From assembly GCA_002050365.1 (NCBI GenBank), contig MWYZ01000088.1, positions 62,001 through 126,000 on the forward strand: DNA of 64,000 nt, given 5' to 3'. This stretch comes from Acidobacteria bacterium 28-1. GTDB taxonomy: Bacteria; Acidobacteriota; Blastocatellia; Pyrinomonadales; Pyrinomonadaceae. Shown here piece after piece: positions 1-8,448 of this stretch. Numbering within the stretch: the stretch's first letter is position 1; every line of letters begins with the position of its first letter. Position numbers and translations under genes: made by a program. The notes under the pieces are model-generated. The model had not been told where the DNA came from and did no database searches. It worked only from the letters and a program-made list of their open reading frames with translations.

Positions 1-377
1 TAGCCAGAAGATTAAATAAACTTGGCTTCGATTTGGTCGCAACTTATGGCACGTCAAAGCGTCTGACGGAAGTCGGCTTAAACTGCGAAACCGTTTTCAA
101 AGTTAACGAAGGTCGCCCGAACATCGTTGACTTAATCAAACAAGGCGAAACCTCGCTGATTATCAACACGCCGCTCGGCAAAACTTCGCACTACGACGAA
201 CAAGCGATTCGCAAAGCTGCGTTGCAATTCAACGTGCCGTGCGTGACGACCATCACCGGCGCGGAAGCGTTGATTGAAGCGATTGCGACGAAAAAATCGC
301 AGGCGAGAGTTACGGTGAGAAGTTTGCAGGAAATTCACAAAAGCGGAAAATCATTAATTGTAAATAGTCAGCGGTAA
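1..377 (+). CDS. carB: Carbamoyl-phosphate synthase large subunit, C-terminal part (runs off left edge)
   Basis: CarB makes carbamoyl phosphate from glutamine-derived ammonia, bicarbonate and ATP for arginine and pyrimidine synthesis. Only the last 125 or so codons are present; the frame is open from base 3 to the TAA at 375-377. The translation is the C-terminal MGS-like allosteric domain, with ATYGTSKRL, VNEGRPNIVDLI, INTPLG and the closing TTITGAEALIEAIATKK and SLQEIH blocks. The start lies outside the window. Its last 110 bases recur four more times downstream, next to inserted genes. The giant helicase gene begins only 40 bases after the stop, so the 3' end of carB appears to be an insertion site. 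Confidence 0.95.
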   Translation, partial: ARRLNKLGFDLVATYGTSKRLTEVGLNCETVFKVNEGRPNIVDLIKQGETSLIINTPLGKTSHYDEQAIRKAALQFNVPCVTTITGAEALIEAIATKKSQARVTVRSLQEIHKSGKSLIVNSQR

Positions 378-417
378 AATAAACTAGATTTTTGTATCTT
401 AATTTGGAAATAAAGAT

Positions 418-3400
418 ATGCCTTACGAAGAAGAAAAGAAATTAGGAAAAAATCAGAAGCGTATTCTACTATTTGCTTATTGGAATGAACTCTACTTAAT
501 AACTCATCATCAATTGCTGAATCAGTCGTGTAAAAGTTTAGTTGAGCGAGGATTAATCGAAATCCAAAACAAAACAGTTTTTTTGACGACACTCGGCAAT
601 CGAATTGTTGAAACTAAACTTTTAGACACAGCCGATTTATCAATTAGCTCAATTGATGAACTTTTGATTGCACTTGAAGGAAAATCCGTTGGTGTAGCGA
701 AAGTCAAAAAACTCGGCAAAAAGCAAAAGATTTTGCTTAATTTTATTGCACAAAATCCTATAGAAAAAACAAATGAAAGCGTCGAAAATCCAGTCATTTT
801 GAGTTTGAAAGACAGCGGTTTAGTGAAGTTTGTCGAGGATGAAATTAAGATTACGGAAGAAGGACAGTTGACTTTGGACGACCTCACAAACGAATCAGAT
901 GAACCGATAGATTTGCAAATACCGAAAATTCTTAACTCGCTTGGAATTGCGACCACAAAGCTCACCAAAAACGAACAAATGTTTTTGCAATTTCTTAATT
1001 ATGAATCACCGCGACCCAAAAAGTATGTTCGTAAGGCAACAAGGATAATTCCAAGTCTTGAACAAAAAGGATTAATTGAAATAATTGAAGATGAAATACA
1101 AATCACTCCTGATGGAGTGAAGTCTTTGGAAAACGCTTTTCAAATTTCAAAATATAAATTCAGTATTGATGAACTCTTAAAAGTTTTCTTGCTGCCAAAC
1201 AGAATTGAAGCGGAAAAGCAAGCCCTGAAAAAAAGTAATGAAATTTTGGAACTTCGTAAGCAAGGACTTACACTAGAAGCCATTGGTCAATTACACGGAC
1301 TAACCAGAGAAAGAGTTCGACAGATTTTAGCGCAAAATCCAGATTTAGAAGAATATCTAAAAGAGGAAGAAGTAGCAAAAATTCGTTCTGAAAAAGAAGA
1401 AGTAGAACTCAAAAAACAAAAGTTTTTAGCTAGAAGTTTGGGTTATTTATATCCTGAACGGGTTGCTGAATTGTGGGATTATGACAAAAATGGCGACCTT
1501 AATCCAGAAGGTATAACTGCAAAAGGTATTCAAGAAATTTGGTTAAAATGTCCAAAGGATGGGCATTCGTGGAAAAAGAAAGCTAATGATGTAAGTAATA
1601 GCTGGGAAAGATACAAGTCTAGCGGTTGTCCTATGTGTGCAGGTAAAACAAAGAAACCTGAAAAACAACCAATGTTGGCAGAAAATTATTTTGAGTATGT
1701 GGTTGAATATTGGAATTTTGAGAAAAACGAATCTCTTGGTTTAAATCCTGAGAAACTTACTTTGGGAAGTAATTATAAAGCGTGGTTTAAATGTCCAAAA
1801 GATGACAACGAATGGCAAGCTAGTATTGCTTCAACAGTTACTCAGCAATGGTCATTGGGAAATGCAGGTTGCCGAGTTTGTAACGGAACTCATTTGAGAA
1901 AAAGAGGCGTTTGGGGAAAGTCGGGAAAATTGTCAGACGAGTTTCCAAACGAAGTTACAAGATATTGGAATTACGAAAAAAACGATGAATTGAAACTTAA
2001 ACCATCAGATATAACAATTGGTTCATCAAGAAAAGCGTGGTTCAAATGTCCAATTGATAATCACGAATGGCAAGCAGGTATAGCTGCAATCACGAAAACT
2101 GCTTGGAAGTTTGGTAGAAGTGGCTGTCCTGCCTGTCGAGGTTGGATTGCAACAGACAAAACTTCTCTGACTAATCTATATCCAGAATTTACTGAAAAGT
2201 ATTGGAACTATGAACGCAATAAGCAAATAGGTTTATCGCCGGACGAATTGACGAAAGGCGTTCAAAAGCAAGCGTGGTTTAAGTGTCCGATTGACGGTTA
2301 CGAATGGAAAGTAAGAATATCTGACATCACAAGAAGTTCTTGGAAATTGGGAAATAGCGGTTGTCCTGTTTGCAAAGGGCGTGTTGCTATAAGTAAAAAT
2401 TCACTACTTTCTTTGTATCGTGCGTTTGTTGTTGAATACTGGGATTATGAGAAAAATAATAATCTAGAGGTTTTTCCAGATTCAGTAACAAAAAACTCCA
2501 ACAAATTTGCATGGTTTAAATGTCCAATTGACGGTCATAAGTGGCAATCTCGGATAACTGGTATTAGAAGTGCCTCATGGGATTTAGGAAATAACGGTTG
2601 TGCGGCATGTAGTGGGCGCGTTGTCACAGATTCGACCTCATTACTTTCTCAATATCCTGAGTTTATAAGTAAATTCTGGGATTATGAGAGAAATAATGAA
2701 ATAGAGATTTTTCCAGATAAACAAACAAAAGGTTCTAAGAAAATTGCTTGGTTCAGATGTCCGATTGACAACTATGAATGGCAGTCAAGAATAACAAGTA
2801 TTCGGAAAGCCTCATGGGATTTGGGAAATAGCGGTTGTGCGCGTTGCTCAGGTTGGACAACAGAAGCAATACGTCAATTTGTCAAAAGCCTTGAGCAATA
2901 TATTCCAAATCTTACGCAATCCGAAAGATATAAGCTATTTGAGCAATCTGGCATTTTGGGAACTCAAAATGCGGAAGGTTTGAAAATCGTAAAGGATATT
3001 ATCAAAGGCAAACTCAAAGGGCAAAAACTTCGAGATGCTATACAAGGGAAACAAATTGAGAAAATTGAAACTTCATTAGAAACAAATGTCAATCTTGACG
3101 CAAATTCAGAATTAAAAATTACCGCAACAGATTCGAGTGTTAGAAATAGTCAGAATTCTCAAGATGAATTTGGTTTCACAGAAGAAATTGAGGAAACAGT
3201 TGATTTGCCAAAAATCAAAGTTCATAAAAGCCTTGAATTTTTGAGCAGTAAAATTGTTGCTTCGTCTGACCAAGAAGCCGTTGATTTTTTTGTTGCTTCG
3301 AGACGCAATCGTATTTGGGCGGAAGTTTTTGGAGATGAATCTGCCGTCGAAGGAATCGAATTGTTTGCCGATGACGGTTACGGTCGGCAGGTCAGAGACC

Positions 3401-5412
3401 AATTTCTTGATGAATATAATCAAGCCCGCAATATGCAGATGCCAAGCGGATGGGCGTTTAGGATTGATGGCAAAATCACGCCGCCGAACTTAATGCAAAA
3501 AGTGGCGGCGGTTCGTTTGAAAAATCAAAAGCGAATGCTCAACTTGTCGCTCACAGGAACAGGAAAAACGATTGGCGGAATTTTAAGCAGTCGGATTATC
3601 AACGCCAATTTAACGATAATAATTTGCCCGCTCGACACGATAATTAATTGGCATAGTGAAATTAAAAATGTTTTCCCCGACAGTAAAGTTACGACAAAAA
3701 ACTTCAATCCTTACTGGCTCGATGTCGAAGACGGGCATCATTTCATAATTTTGAATCACGAAATGTTTCAGCAACCGTCAACGGCAAGCAATATAAAACA
3801 ACTTCTCGACCGTTACAAAATTGATTTGATTATTGTTGACGAAATTCACCGCTGCAAACAAAGAAGCGAAGACCCGTCGAAAAGACGGCAAATGGTTTTG
3901 GCTTTGATTACTAATGCGACTGAAATAAATCCTGACCTTCACGTTCTCGGAATGAGCGCGACGCCAATCATCAACAATCTCAAAGAAGGGAAAAGTCTGG
4001 TTGAATTGGTAACGGGAATAGAGCGAGCGGATTTAGCCGAGAGAGCCACAATAAATAATTGTATGAAATTGCATCAGGCGTTTGTGACGCTTGGTATTCG
4101 TTCAAGGGTTAAACCCAAAATCACAATAAGCCGCGTCAAAATTCCGATTGACTGCACACATTTAGTTGATGAAATCCGCGAAAATGGAACATCGGTTTTG
4201 AAAATGGAGCAAATCCTGACGAGTGCAAGAATTCCGACAATCCTTGAAGAGATTCGTCCAAAAACGATTATTTACACGCATTATGTTGAAGGAATCGTTG
4301 ACCAACTAAAAGAAGCGGTTGAAGCGAAAGGTTGGTCGGTTGGTTTTCATATCGGCGGAGACAAAAGCGGTCGTGAAAACTTTATAAACGGTTCGACTGA
4401 TGTTTTGATTGCAAGTAGTGCGATGGCTGTCGGTGTTGATGGTTTTCAAAGAGTTTGCGACCGTCTGATTTTAAATATTCCGCCTTGGACAAGTGCGGAA
4501 TTAGAACAACTTGAAGGTAGGGTAAACCGTCAAGGACAAATTCACGATACTCTAACGATTATTTTTCCTGTAACTTTTGGAATTGACGGCGAAGAATATT
4601 GGAGTTGGGACGAAGGACGCTTGGCAAGACTTCAAAATAAGCAAACAATCGCCGATGCCGCTGTTGACGGATTAATGCCCGAAGGACAATTACGGACAGA
4701 AGCGCAAGCATTCCGAGATTTGAGAAAATGGCTAGATAGATTAAAAGATGGCGAACAAAAAATAATAACTCGCCCAAAAATCTTTGTGCCTCTGCCTGAT
4801 GTTGATGAATCTGATATTAAGCGTCGTTACGCTCAGTATGGCGATTTCAGCAGAATGAATGCGCGTTGGAATAATAGTTACAGTTCTACTACTCATCAAA
4901 GATTGCAGAGAAACCCTGAAGAATGGATGCAGTATCACACACTTTATCAGGAAGCCAGAAAAACTTGGTCTATTACTCCATACGAAGAAACAATCAAATG
5001 GCTTGAAAAACGCTCAAATCTGATTATCGGAGATTTCGGATGCGGTGAGGCTCTTATCGCAAAATCGCTTTCTGACAAACATACAATTTACAGCTTCGAT
5101 TACATTGCGCTCAATGATTCAGTAATTGAGTGTGACGTTTCAAAAGTTCCGTTAGAAGATTCTGAATTAGATGTTGCTGTTTTTAATCTTTCTTTAATGG
5201 GACTAAATTCAAAGGATTATTTGCAGGAAGCCGTTAGAACCCTCAAACTGGACGGGCAGTTGTGGATTTATGAAACAGAATCTCATATCAAAAACATTAA
5301 TAGTTTTGTTAGACAGTTAGAACTTCTTGGATTAAATATCATAGAAAATTATGTAAATTGGAAATTTAGATATGTCAGAGCCATAAAATCTAGAGAAATC
5401 CCTATTATTTAG
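418..5412 (+). CDS. Giant fusion: winged helices, six zinc ribbons, SF2/SNF2-type helicase and Rrp8-like methyltransferase
   Basis: A 1664-residue protein. Three similar winged-helix-like units occupy about residues 8-65, 98-160 and 181-245 (each ends SL..GLI/V.....IT..G). A sigma-region-4-like helix-turn-helix (GLTRERVRQIL) is near 272-312. Six repeats of about 80 residues follow (about 344-814); most have KCP...H.W then GC..C, as in DUF4379-type zinc ribbons. The helicase core has TGTGKT at 1046-1051, DEIH at 1141-1144, SATP at 1180-1183 and EGRVNRQGQ at 1366-1374. The C-terminus has the methyltransferase motif DFGCGEA (D1539) and the Rrp8-family signature VAVFNLSLMG. Rrp8 relatives methylate rRNA adenine; the substrate here is unknown. 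The gene looks AT-richer than its neighbours and sits between carB and a carB 3' copy, so it is probably acquired. A defence or nucleic-acid-modification role is inference. Confidence 0.9.
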   Translation: MPYEEEKKLGKNQKRILLFAYWNELYLITHHQLLNQSCKSLVERGLIEIQNKTVFLTTLGNRIVETKLLDTADLSISSIDELLIALEGKSVGVAKVKKLGKKQKILLNFIAQNPIEKTNESVENPVILSLKDSGLVKFVEDEIKITEEGQLTLDDLTNESDEPIDLQIPKILNSLGIATTKLTKNEQMFLQFLNYESPRPKKYVRKATRIIPSLEQKGLIEIIEDEIQITPDGVKSLENAFQISKYKFSIDELLKVFLLPNRIEAEKQALKKSNEILELRKQGLTLEAIGQLHGLTRERVRQILAQNPDLEEYLKEEEVAKIRSEKEEVELKKQKFLARSLGYLYPERVAELWDYDKNGDLNPEGITAKGIQEIWLKCPKDGHSWKKKANDVSNSWERYKSSGCPMCAGKTKKPEKQPMLAENYFEYVVEYWNFEKNESLGLNPEKLTLGSNYKAWFKCPKDDNEWQASIASTVTQQWSLGNAGCRVCNGTHLRKRGVWGKSGKLSDEFPNEVTRYWNYEKNDELKLKPSDITIGSSRKAWFKCPIDNHEWQAGIAAITKTAWKFGRSGCPACRGWIATDKTSLTNLYPEFTEKYWNYERNKQIGLSPDELTKGVQKQAWFKCPIDGYEWKVRISDITRSSWKLGNSGCPVCKGRVAISKNSLLSLYRAFVVEYWDYEKNNNLEVFPDSVTKNSNKFAWFKCPIDGHKWQSRITGIRSASWDLGNNGCAACSGRVVTDSTSLLSQYPEFISKFWDYERNNEIEIFPDKQTKGSKKIAWFRCPIDNYEWQSRITSIRKASWDLGNSGCARCSGWTTEAIRQFVKSLEQYIPNLTQSERYKLFEQSGILGTQNAEGLKIVKDIIKGKLKGQKLRDAIQGKQIEKIETSLETNVNLDANSELKITATDSSVRNSQNSQDEFGFTEEIEETVDLPKIKVHKSLEFLSSKIVASSDQEAVDFFVASRRNRIWAEVFGDESAVEGIELFADDGYGRQVRDQFLDEYNQARNMQMPSGWAFRIDGKITPPNLMQKVAAVRLKNQKRMLNLSLTGTGKTIGGILSSRIINANLTIIICPLDTIINWHSEIKNVFPDSKVTTKNFNPYWLDVEDGHHFIILNHEMFQQPSTASNIKQLLDRYKIDLIIVDEIHRCKQRSEDPSKRRQMVLALITNATEINPDLHVLGMSATPIINNLKEGKSLVELVTGIERADLAERATINNCMKLHQAFVTLGIRSRVKPKITISRVKIPIDCTHLVDEIRENGTSVLKMEQILTSARIPTILEEIRPKTIIYTHYVEGIVDQLKEAVEAKGWSVGFHIGGDKSGRENFINGSTDVLIASSAMAVGVDGFQRVCDRLILNIPPWTSAELEQLEGRVNRQGQIHDTLTIIFPVTFGIDGEEYWSWDEGRLARLQNKQTIADAAVDGLMPEGQLRTEAQAFRDLRKWLDRLKDGEQKIITRPKIFVPLPDVDESDIKRRYAQYGDFSRMNARWNNSYSSTTHQRLQRNPEEWMQYHTLYQEARKTWSITPYEETIKWLEKRSNLIIGDFGCGEALIAKSLSDKHTIYSFDYIALNDSVIECDVSKVPLEDSELDVAVFNLSLMGLNSKDYLQEAVRTLKLDGQLWIYETESHIKNINSFVRQLELLGLNIIENYVNWKFRYVRAIKSREIPII

Positions 5413-5466
5413 AAGGTTATGTGTAGAAGGATTAGTCCTCCTTGATGCGGAACTGTCATAAGCACT

Positions 5467-5544
5467 GAAGCGTTGATTGAAGCGATTGCGACGAAAAAAT
5501 CGCAAGGGAAAGTTGCGGTAAGAAGTTTGCAAGAAATTCATTAA
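5467..5544 (+). repeat. carB 3'-end copy 2
   Basis: Bases 5467-5541 match carB 264-338 at 68 of 75 positions by hand count. The copy reads in the CarB frame as EALIEAIATKKSQGKVAVRS, then LQEIH and a TAA at 5542-5544. It has no start of its own. It follows the giant helicase gene, as expected if an insertion displaced the former end of carB. Confidence 0.9.
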
Positions 5545-5684
5545 AAAAGCAAAACTCCAGTAACGTATTGAAGTAAATATATGGATGCAATTTTATCTGG
5601 GATACATAACCCTTGTGAGTTTTAACATCATCAGCAAGTAAAATCATCCAAGCATGAATCTCATGTGTGTTAAAATTGCGAATT

Positions 5685-6068
5685 ATGGAAATAACGCTAA
5701 ATTTACCTGAAAATGTCTATCGGAATTTCAGCAAACTGGCTGAGAAAAAACATCGGCGGGTGGAAGAGATTATTACCGATAAACTCCAGGATGATTTCTC
5801 GGCTGACAATGCGGATTATGAGGAAACGGTGGCGGGTTGGACGGACGAAGCGGTTTTGGCTCTGGCGAATTTGAAGTTGCCGCAGGAACAATCCGACCGG
5901 ATGAGCTTTTTGCTCGACCGTTTGCAGGAAGGGTTAATTACCGAATCGGAAGAAAGGGAACTCGAAGTTTACACGGAGCTTTCTCAGATTGCCACGCTTC
6001 GCAAAGCCTACGGCATTGCCGAAGCCGTTAAGCGCAAACTTATCAGCTTGCCTGCCGACCTGAAATGA
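5685..6068 (+). CDS. Small hypothetical protein coupled to an HNH endonuclease
   Basis: A soluble, acidic protein of 127 residues if started at the ATG at 5685 (MEITLNLPENVYRNFSKLAE); an upstream GTG at 5667 would add six residues. The first 45 residues resemble a short ribbon-helix-helix-like stretch (ITLNLPENVYRNFSKLAEKK), followed by a helical region rich in Leu and Glu. The stop overlaps the ATG of the HNH gene by four bases (ATGA), so the two are translationally coupled. Similar small proteins often precede this HNH type. An antitoxin or DNA-binding role is possible but not shown. The pair forms the second cargo block of the carB 3'-end array. Confidence 0.75.
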   Translation: MEITLNLPENVYRNFSKLAEKKHRRVEEIITDKLQDDFSADNADYEETVAGWTDEAVLALANLKLPQEQSDRMSFLLDRLQEGLITESEERELEVYTELSQIATLRKAYGIAEAVKRKLISLPADLK

Positions 6069-6487
6069 GCAGAATTTCCGCTAAACTCCGCGAAAAGATT
6101 ATTGATGCGGCTGAAAACCGTTGCGGCTATTGTCAAACTCCGCAAGACCTCGTGCCGATTCCTTTTGAAATCGAACATATTACCCCGAAAGCCGCAGGCG
6201 GCACAGACGACGAAGAAAATCTCTGGTTATCCTGCGGAGTCTGCAATAGTTTCAAACACGCTAAAACTCACGCGGTCGACCCGCTGACAAATACGGAAAC
6301 GCCGCTTTTCAATCCGCGCCGGCAAGTCTGGAGCGAACACTTTGAATTCAGTGAAAACCAAACGGAAATTGTCGGAAAAACAGTTTGCGGACACGCGACG
6401 GTTGCCTCTTTGAAGTTAAACAATGCCCGTGTCGTAAAAATGCGAAAACTATGGATTAGCGTCGGCTGGTTTCCGCCTGAACTTTAG
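6065..6487 (+). CDS. HNH endonuclease
   Basis: A 140-residue HNH-family nuclease. The N-terminal half has the first zinc CxxC (CGYCQT), then the catalytic segment EIEHITPKAAGG, in which EH followed by the downstream N is the HNH core (ENLWLSCGVCNSFK, with the second CxxC). The C-terminal part (LFNPRRQVWSEHF...) is typical of the common bacterial and cyanobacterial version of this family. It starts inside the stop of the upstream small gene. It may cut foreign or self DNA; no methylase partner is next to it. A carB 3'-end copy follows within 35 bases. Confidence 0.9.
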   Translation: MSRISAKLREKIIDAAENRCGYCQTPQDLVPIPFEIEHITPKAAGGTDDEENLWLSCGVCNSFKHAKTHAVDPLTNTETPLFNPRRQVWSEHFEFSENQTEIVGKTVCGHATVASLKLNNARVVKMRKLWISVGWFPPEL

Positions 6488-6519
6488 AAGTGGAATTCAA
6501 TGAACATCTAAACGGAACA

Positions 6520-6639
6520 GTAACCGGCGCGGGAGCATTGATTGAAGCGATTGCGACAAAAAAATTACGAGGCGCGGTGAGCGTGAGGAGTTTGCAGGAA
6601 ATTCACACTTCGAGAGAAAAAGTAATTGGTGTAAAATAG
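6520..6639 (+). repeat. carB 3'-end copy 3
   Basis: It reads in the CarB frame as VTGAGALIEAIATKKLRGA, then VSVRSLQEIHTSREKVIGVK and a TAG at 6637-6639. It includes the TG..ALIEAIATKK and SLQEIH blocks and a distinct tail that runs into the leader of the Uma2 gene (GTAAAAT-like motif, then an A-rich stretch). Confidence 0.88.
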
Positions 6640-6656
6640 TTTCGGAGAAAAAAAAT

Positions 6657-7355
6657 ATGAGCGCAGTTTTAGATTTACCGAAAACAACTTCAATTTCCAA
6701 GATATACAAAGCTGTTGATATAGCTCGTGAACAGCAAGCGGCGATTATTTTATCAAATGTCGCTTGGGAGACCTATAATCAGTTTGTCGAAGAAACGATG
6801 GACAAAATTGTCAATCCGCTTTTTTATTATGAAAATGAAAATCTTTTAATTATGGTCAAATCGTCCGAACATGAATTTATCACGGATTATATAGTTCTGT
6901 TTATTAATTTTGTTTCCGTCGAATGGTCAATAAATTGCGGCAGTCTCGGTTCGACAACTTATCGAAAAGACGACATCAAACGCGGGTTCGAGCCTGATTC
7001 GTGTTTTTATTTTGAGAATGAACCGAAAATGCGCGGAGTCAAACGCCTTGATATGAGCGTTCATCCCGCGCCCGATTTGATTATCGAAGTTGACATCACC
7101 AGCCTTTCAACCTTTCGCCAACATATCTTTGCCCATTTCGGCGTTCCCGAAATCTGGCGTTTCGACGGCGAGCAAATTGAAATTTTGAAACTTGAGAACG
7201 GCAAGTATGTTGCCGTCGAAAACAGTTTGGCACTGCCGCTCGTTACGCCCGAAAAACTCACCGAATTTATCAAAGAAAGCCAAACTCTCAGCCGTTTGGA
7301 ATGGACAAACAATGTTAGAACTTGGGCGCGTAAAATTAAAGTTGAAAACGAATAA
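6657..7355 (+). CDS. Uma2-family (DUF820) restriction endonuclease-like protein
   Basis: A 232-residue protein of the Uma2/DUF820 family, which has a PD-(D/E)XK nuclease fold. The family pattern is visible as GFEPDSCFYF, then APDLIIEVDITS with the usual acidic ligands, then VPEIWRFDGEQIEILKL. Length is normal for the family. The ATG at 6657 follows an A-rich leader with GGAG. It is a single gene without an obvious partner, inside the third carB cassette and directly after a carB 3' copy. Such genes multiply in cyanobacteria and soil bacteria; their cellular role is not settled. Confidence 0.9.
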   Translation: MSAVLDLPKTTSISKIYKAVDIAREQQAAIILSNVAWETYNQFVEETMDKIVNPLFYYENENLLIMVKSSEHEFITDYIVLFINFVSVEWSINCGSLGSTTYRKDDIKRGFEPDSCFYFENEPKMRGVKRLDMSVHPAPDLIIEVDITSLSTFRQHIFAHFGVPEIWRFDGEQIEILKLENGKYVAVENSLALPLVTPEKLTEFIKESQTLSRLEWTNNVRTWARKIKVENE

Positions 7356-7385
7356 TTAAATTTTTGCTTTAAGAGCATGTCTGCT

Positions 7386-7439
7386 CGGAAATTCAGATAT
7401 ATCAGAGCCAAAAAGTCAAAACAAATCGCTATTAGTTAA
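7386..7439 (+). pseudogene. Remnant of the C-terminus of a second giant helicase-methyltransferase
   Basis: The 54 bases align without gaps to the last 54 bases of the giant helicase gene (5359-5412), 43 identical by hand count, ending in a stop at the same position. They encode KFRYIRAKKSKQIAIS against KFRYVRAIKSREIPII. The similarity continues past the stop (TGYGTAGAA motif) to the next carB copy. The rest of this second helicase is missing; the junction lies in 7356-7385, after the Uma2 stop. Confidence 0.82.
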
Positions 7440-7472
7440 AAAATCATGCGTAGAAAAAGTAGTTCTCGAAAT

Positions 7473-7607
7473 TGCTTAACGACCATTACAAACGCGGAAG
7501 GGTTGATTGAAGCGATTGCGACAAAAAAATCACAGGAAAAGGAAAAGGTGAGATGTTTGCAGGAAATTCATTTAAAGAAAGAATTAGCCGCAGATGAAGG
7601 CAAATAA
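7473..7607 (+). repeat. carB 3'-end copy 4
   Basis: In the CarB frame it reads CLTTITNAEGLIEAIATKK, then SQEKEKVRCLQEIHLKKELA and on to a TAA at 7605-7607. It extends further upstream than copy 2, matching CarB CVTTITGAE. The tail (TTAGCCGCAGAT) is shared with copy 5 and resembles the dispersed CACAGATG-type repeat of this genome. Confidence 0.88.
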
Positions 7608-7615
7608 ACGCGGCT

Positions 7616-8335
7616 ATGAAAAAAATCTCTAAAGCAATCGTTAAAATCTTTGTCGCGTTTTTGCTAATCGTTATTGTTTATTTGATTATGATTTCTTTTC
7701 CGCAAGTTTTTTTTAATTCCCGGCAATTTGAAAATCTGAAAGTTTATCATCACGGAAACGCTGATGTTACAACAGCAAGCGAAAAAGCGTTGGCGAAAAT
7801 CAAAAAGTCGAGCTTATACAATCCGAATTCCGAATACGAAGTTTTTCTGACCGATTCAGATGCAGAACATACTTTTTTCACGAGCATCTGGCGCGGTTCG
7901 TATGGCGTATATTTGCTTTTTGCCAATGGAAATATTTTTATTCGACCTTCGCTTATCGAACAAGACAGACTAATCAAGCCGGACGGAAATCTCGTCGCCG
8001 AAGACCGACCGTTAAATTATTTCATCGCTCACGAAGTCGCCCACGCGATGGAGTACGAAAAACTCGGTTTTTCAAAATATAATGCACTCAATCAATGGGT
8101 TCGTGAAGGCATCGCCGATCATATCGGGCGTGATAAATTCGATTTTGATGAGATGCTCGAAAATTACCGAAATAATCTGCCGTTGATGGATTACAAACAA
8201 TCCGGGCTTTACCTCGAATATCAGCTTTTGGTTGAATATAAATTCAAATACAAAGCCGCGAACCCCGAATCTCTTTTGGAAGAAAATCCAAGTGAAACGG
8301 AAGTTAAAAACGAAATGCAAAATTTAACGAAATAG
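7616..8335 (+). CDS. Membrane-anchored zinc metallopeptidase-like protein
   Basis: A 239-residue protein with one N-terminal transmembrane helix (about residues 10-32). The extracytoplasmic region holds HEVAH at about residues 140-144, a zinc-binding HExxH, followed by REGIADHIG about 23 residues later, which supplies the third Glu ligand as in gluzincin-type peptidases. No family name is recognised. The ATG at 7616 lies eight bases after the stop of carB copy 4, in cassette 4. A hairpin terminator follows. Its substrate is unknown. Confidence 0.8.
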   Translation: MKKISKAIVKIFVAFLLIVIVYLIMISFPQVFFNSRQFENLKVYHHGNADVTTASEKALAKIKKSSLYNPNSEYEVFLTDSDAEHTFFTSIWRGSYGVYLLFANGNIFIRPSLIEQDRLIKPDGNLVAEDRPLNYFIAHEVAHAMEYEKLGFSKYNALNQWVREGIADHIGRDKFDFDEMLENYRNNLPLMDYKQSGLYLEYQLLVEYKFKYKAANPESLLEENPSETEVKNEMQNLTK

Positions 8336-8370
8336 AACTAAGGTTGCGAAATAATGATTACGCAATTGCA

Positions 8371-8400
8371 GAAACACGCACTTACGTAAGTGTGTGTTTC
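8371..8400. terminator. Bidirectional terminator-like hairpin
   Basis: A 15-bp inverted repeat, GAAACACGCACTTAC opposite GTAAGTGTGTGTTTC, with one G-T exception and no loop, lies between convergent genes. Weaker outer symmetry (GGTTGCGAAATAATGA against TCATAATTTGCGCC) suggests a larger palindromic element at about 8340-8424. Confidence 0.6.
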
Positions 8401-8448
8401 ATCATAATTTGCGCCCTAACTTCGTGCAGGCTTCTGCACAAAGAAAAG

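Noticed and set aside
132-338. Minus-strand frame opposite the carB 3' end, also seen opposite copy 2 (5332-5541)
   Set aside because: It is the antisense of a CarB coding repeat; its similarity to the other frame only mirrors the repeated DNA.
5413-7607. A classic transposon or prophage carrying the nuclease genes
   Set aside because: No transposase, integrase, phage structural gene or terminal inverted repeat is visible; only direct carB copies.
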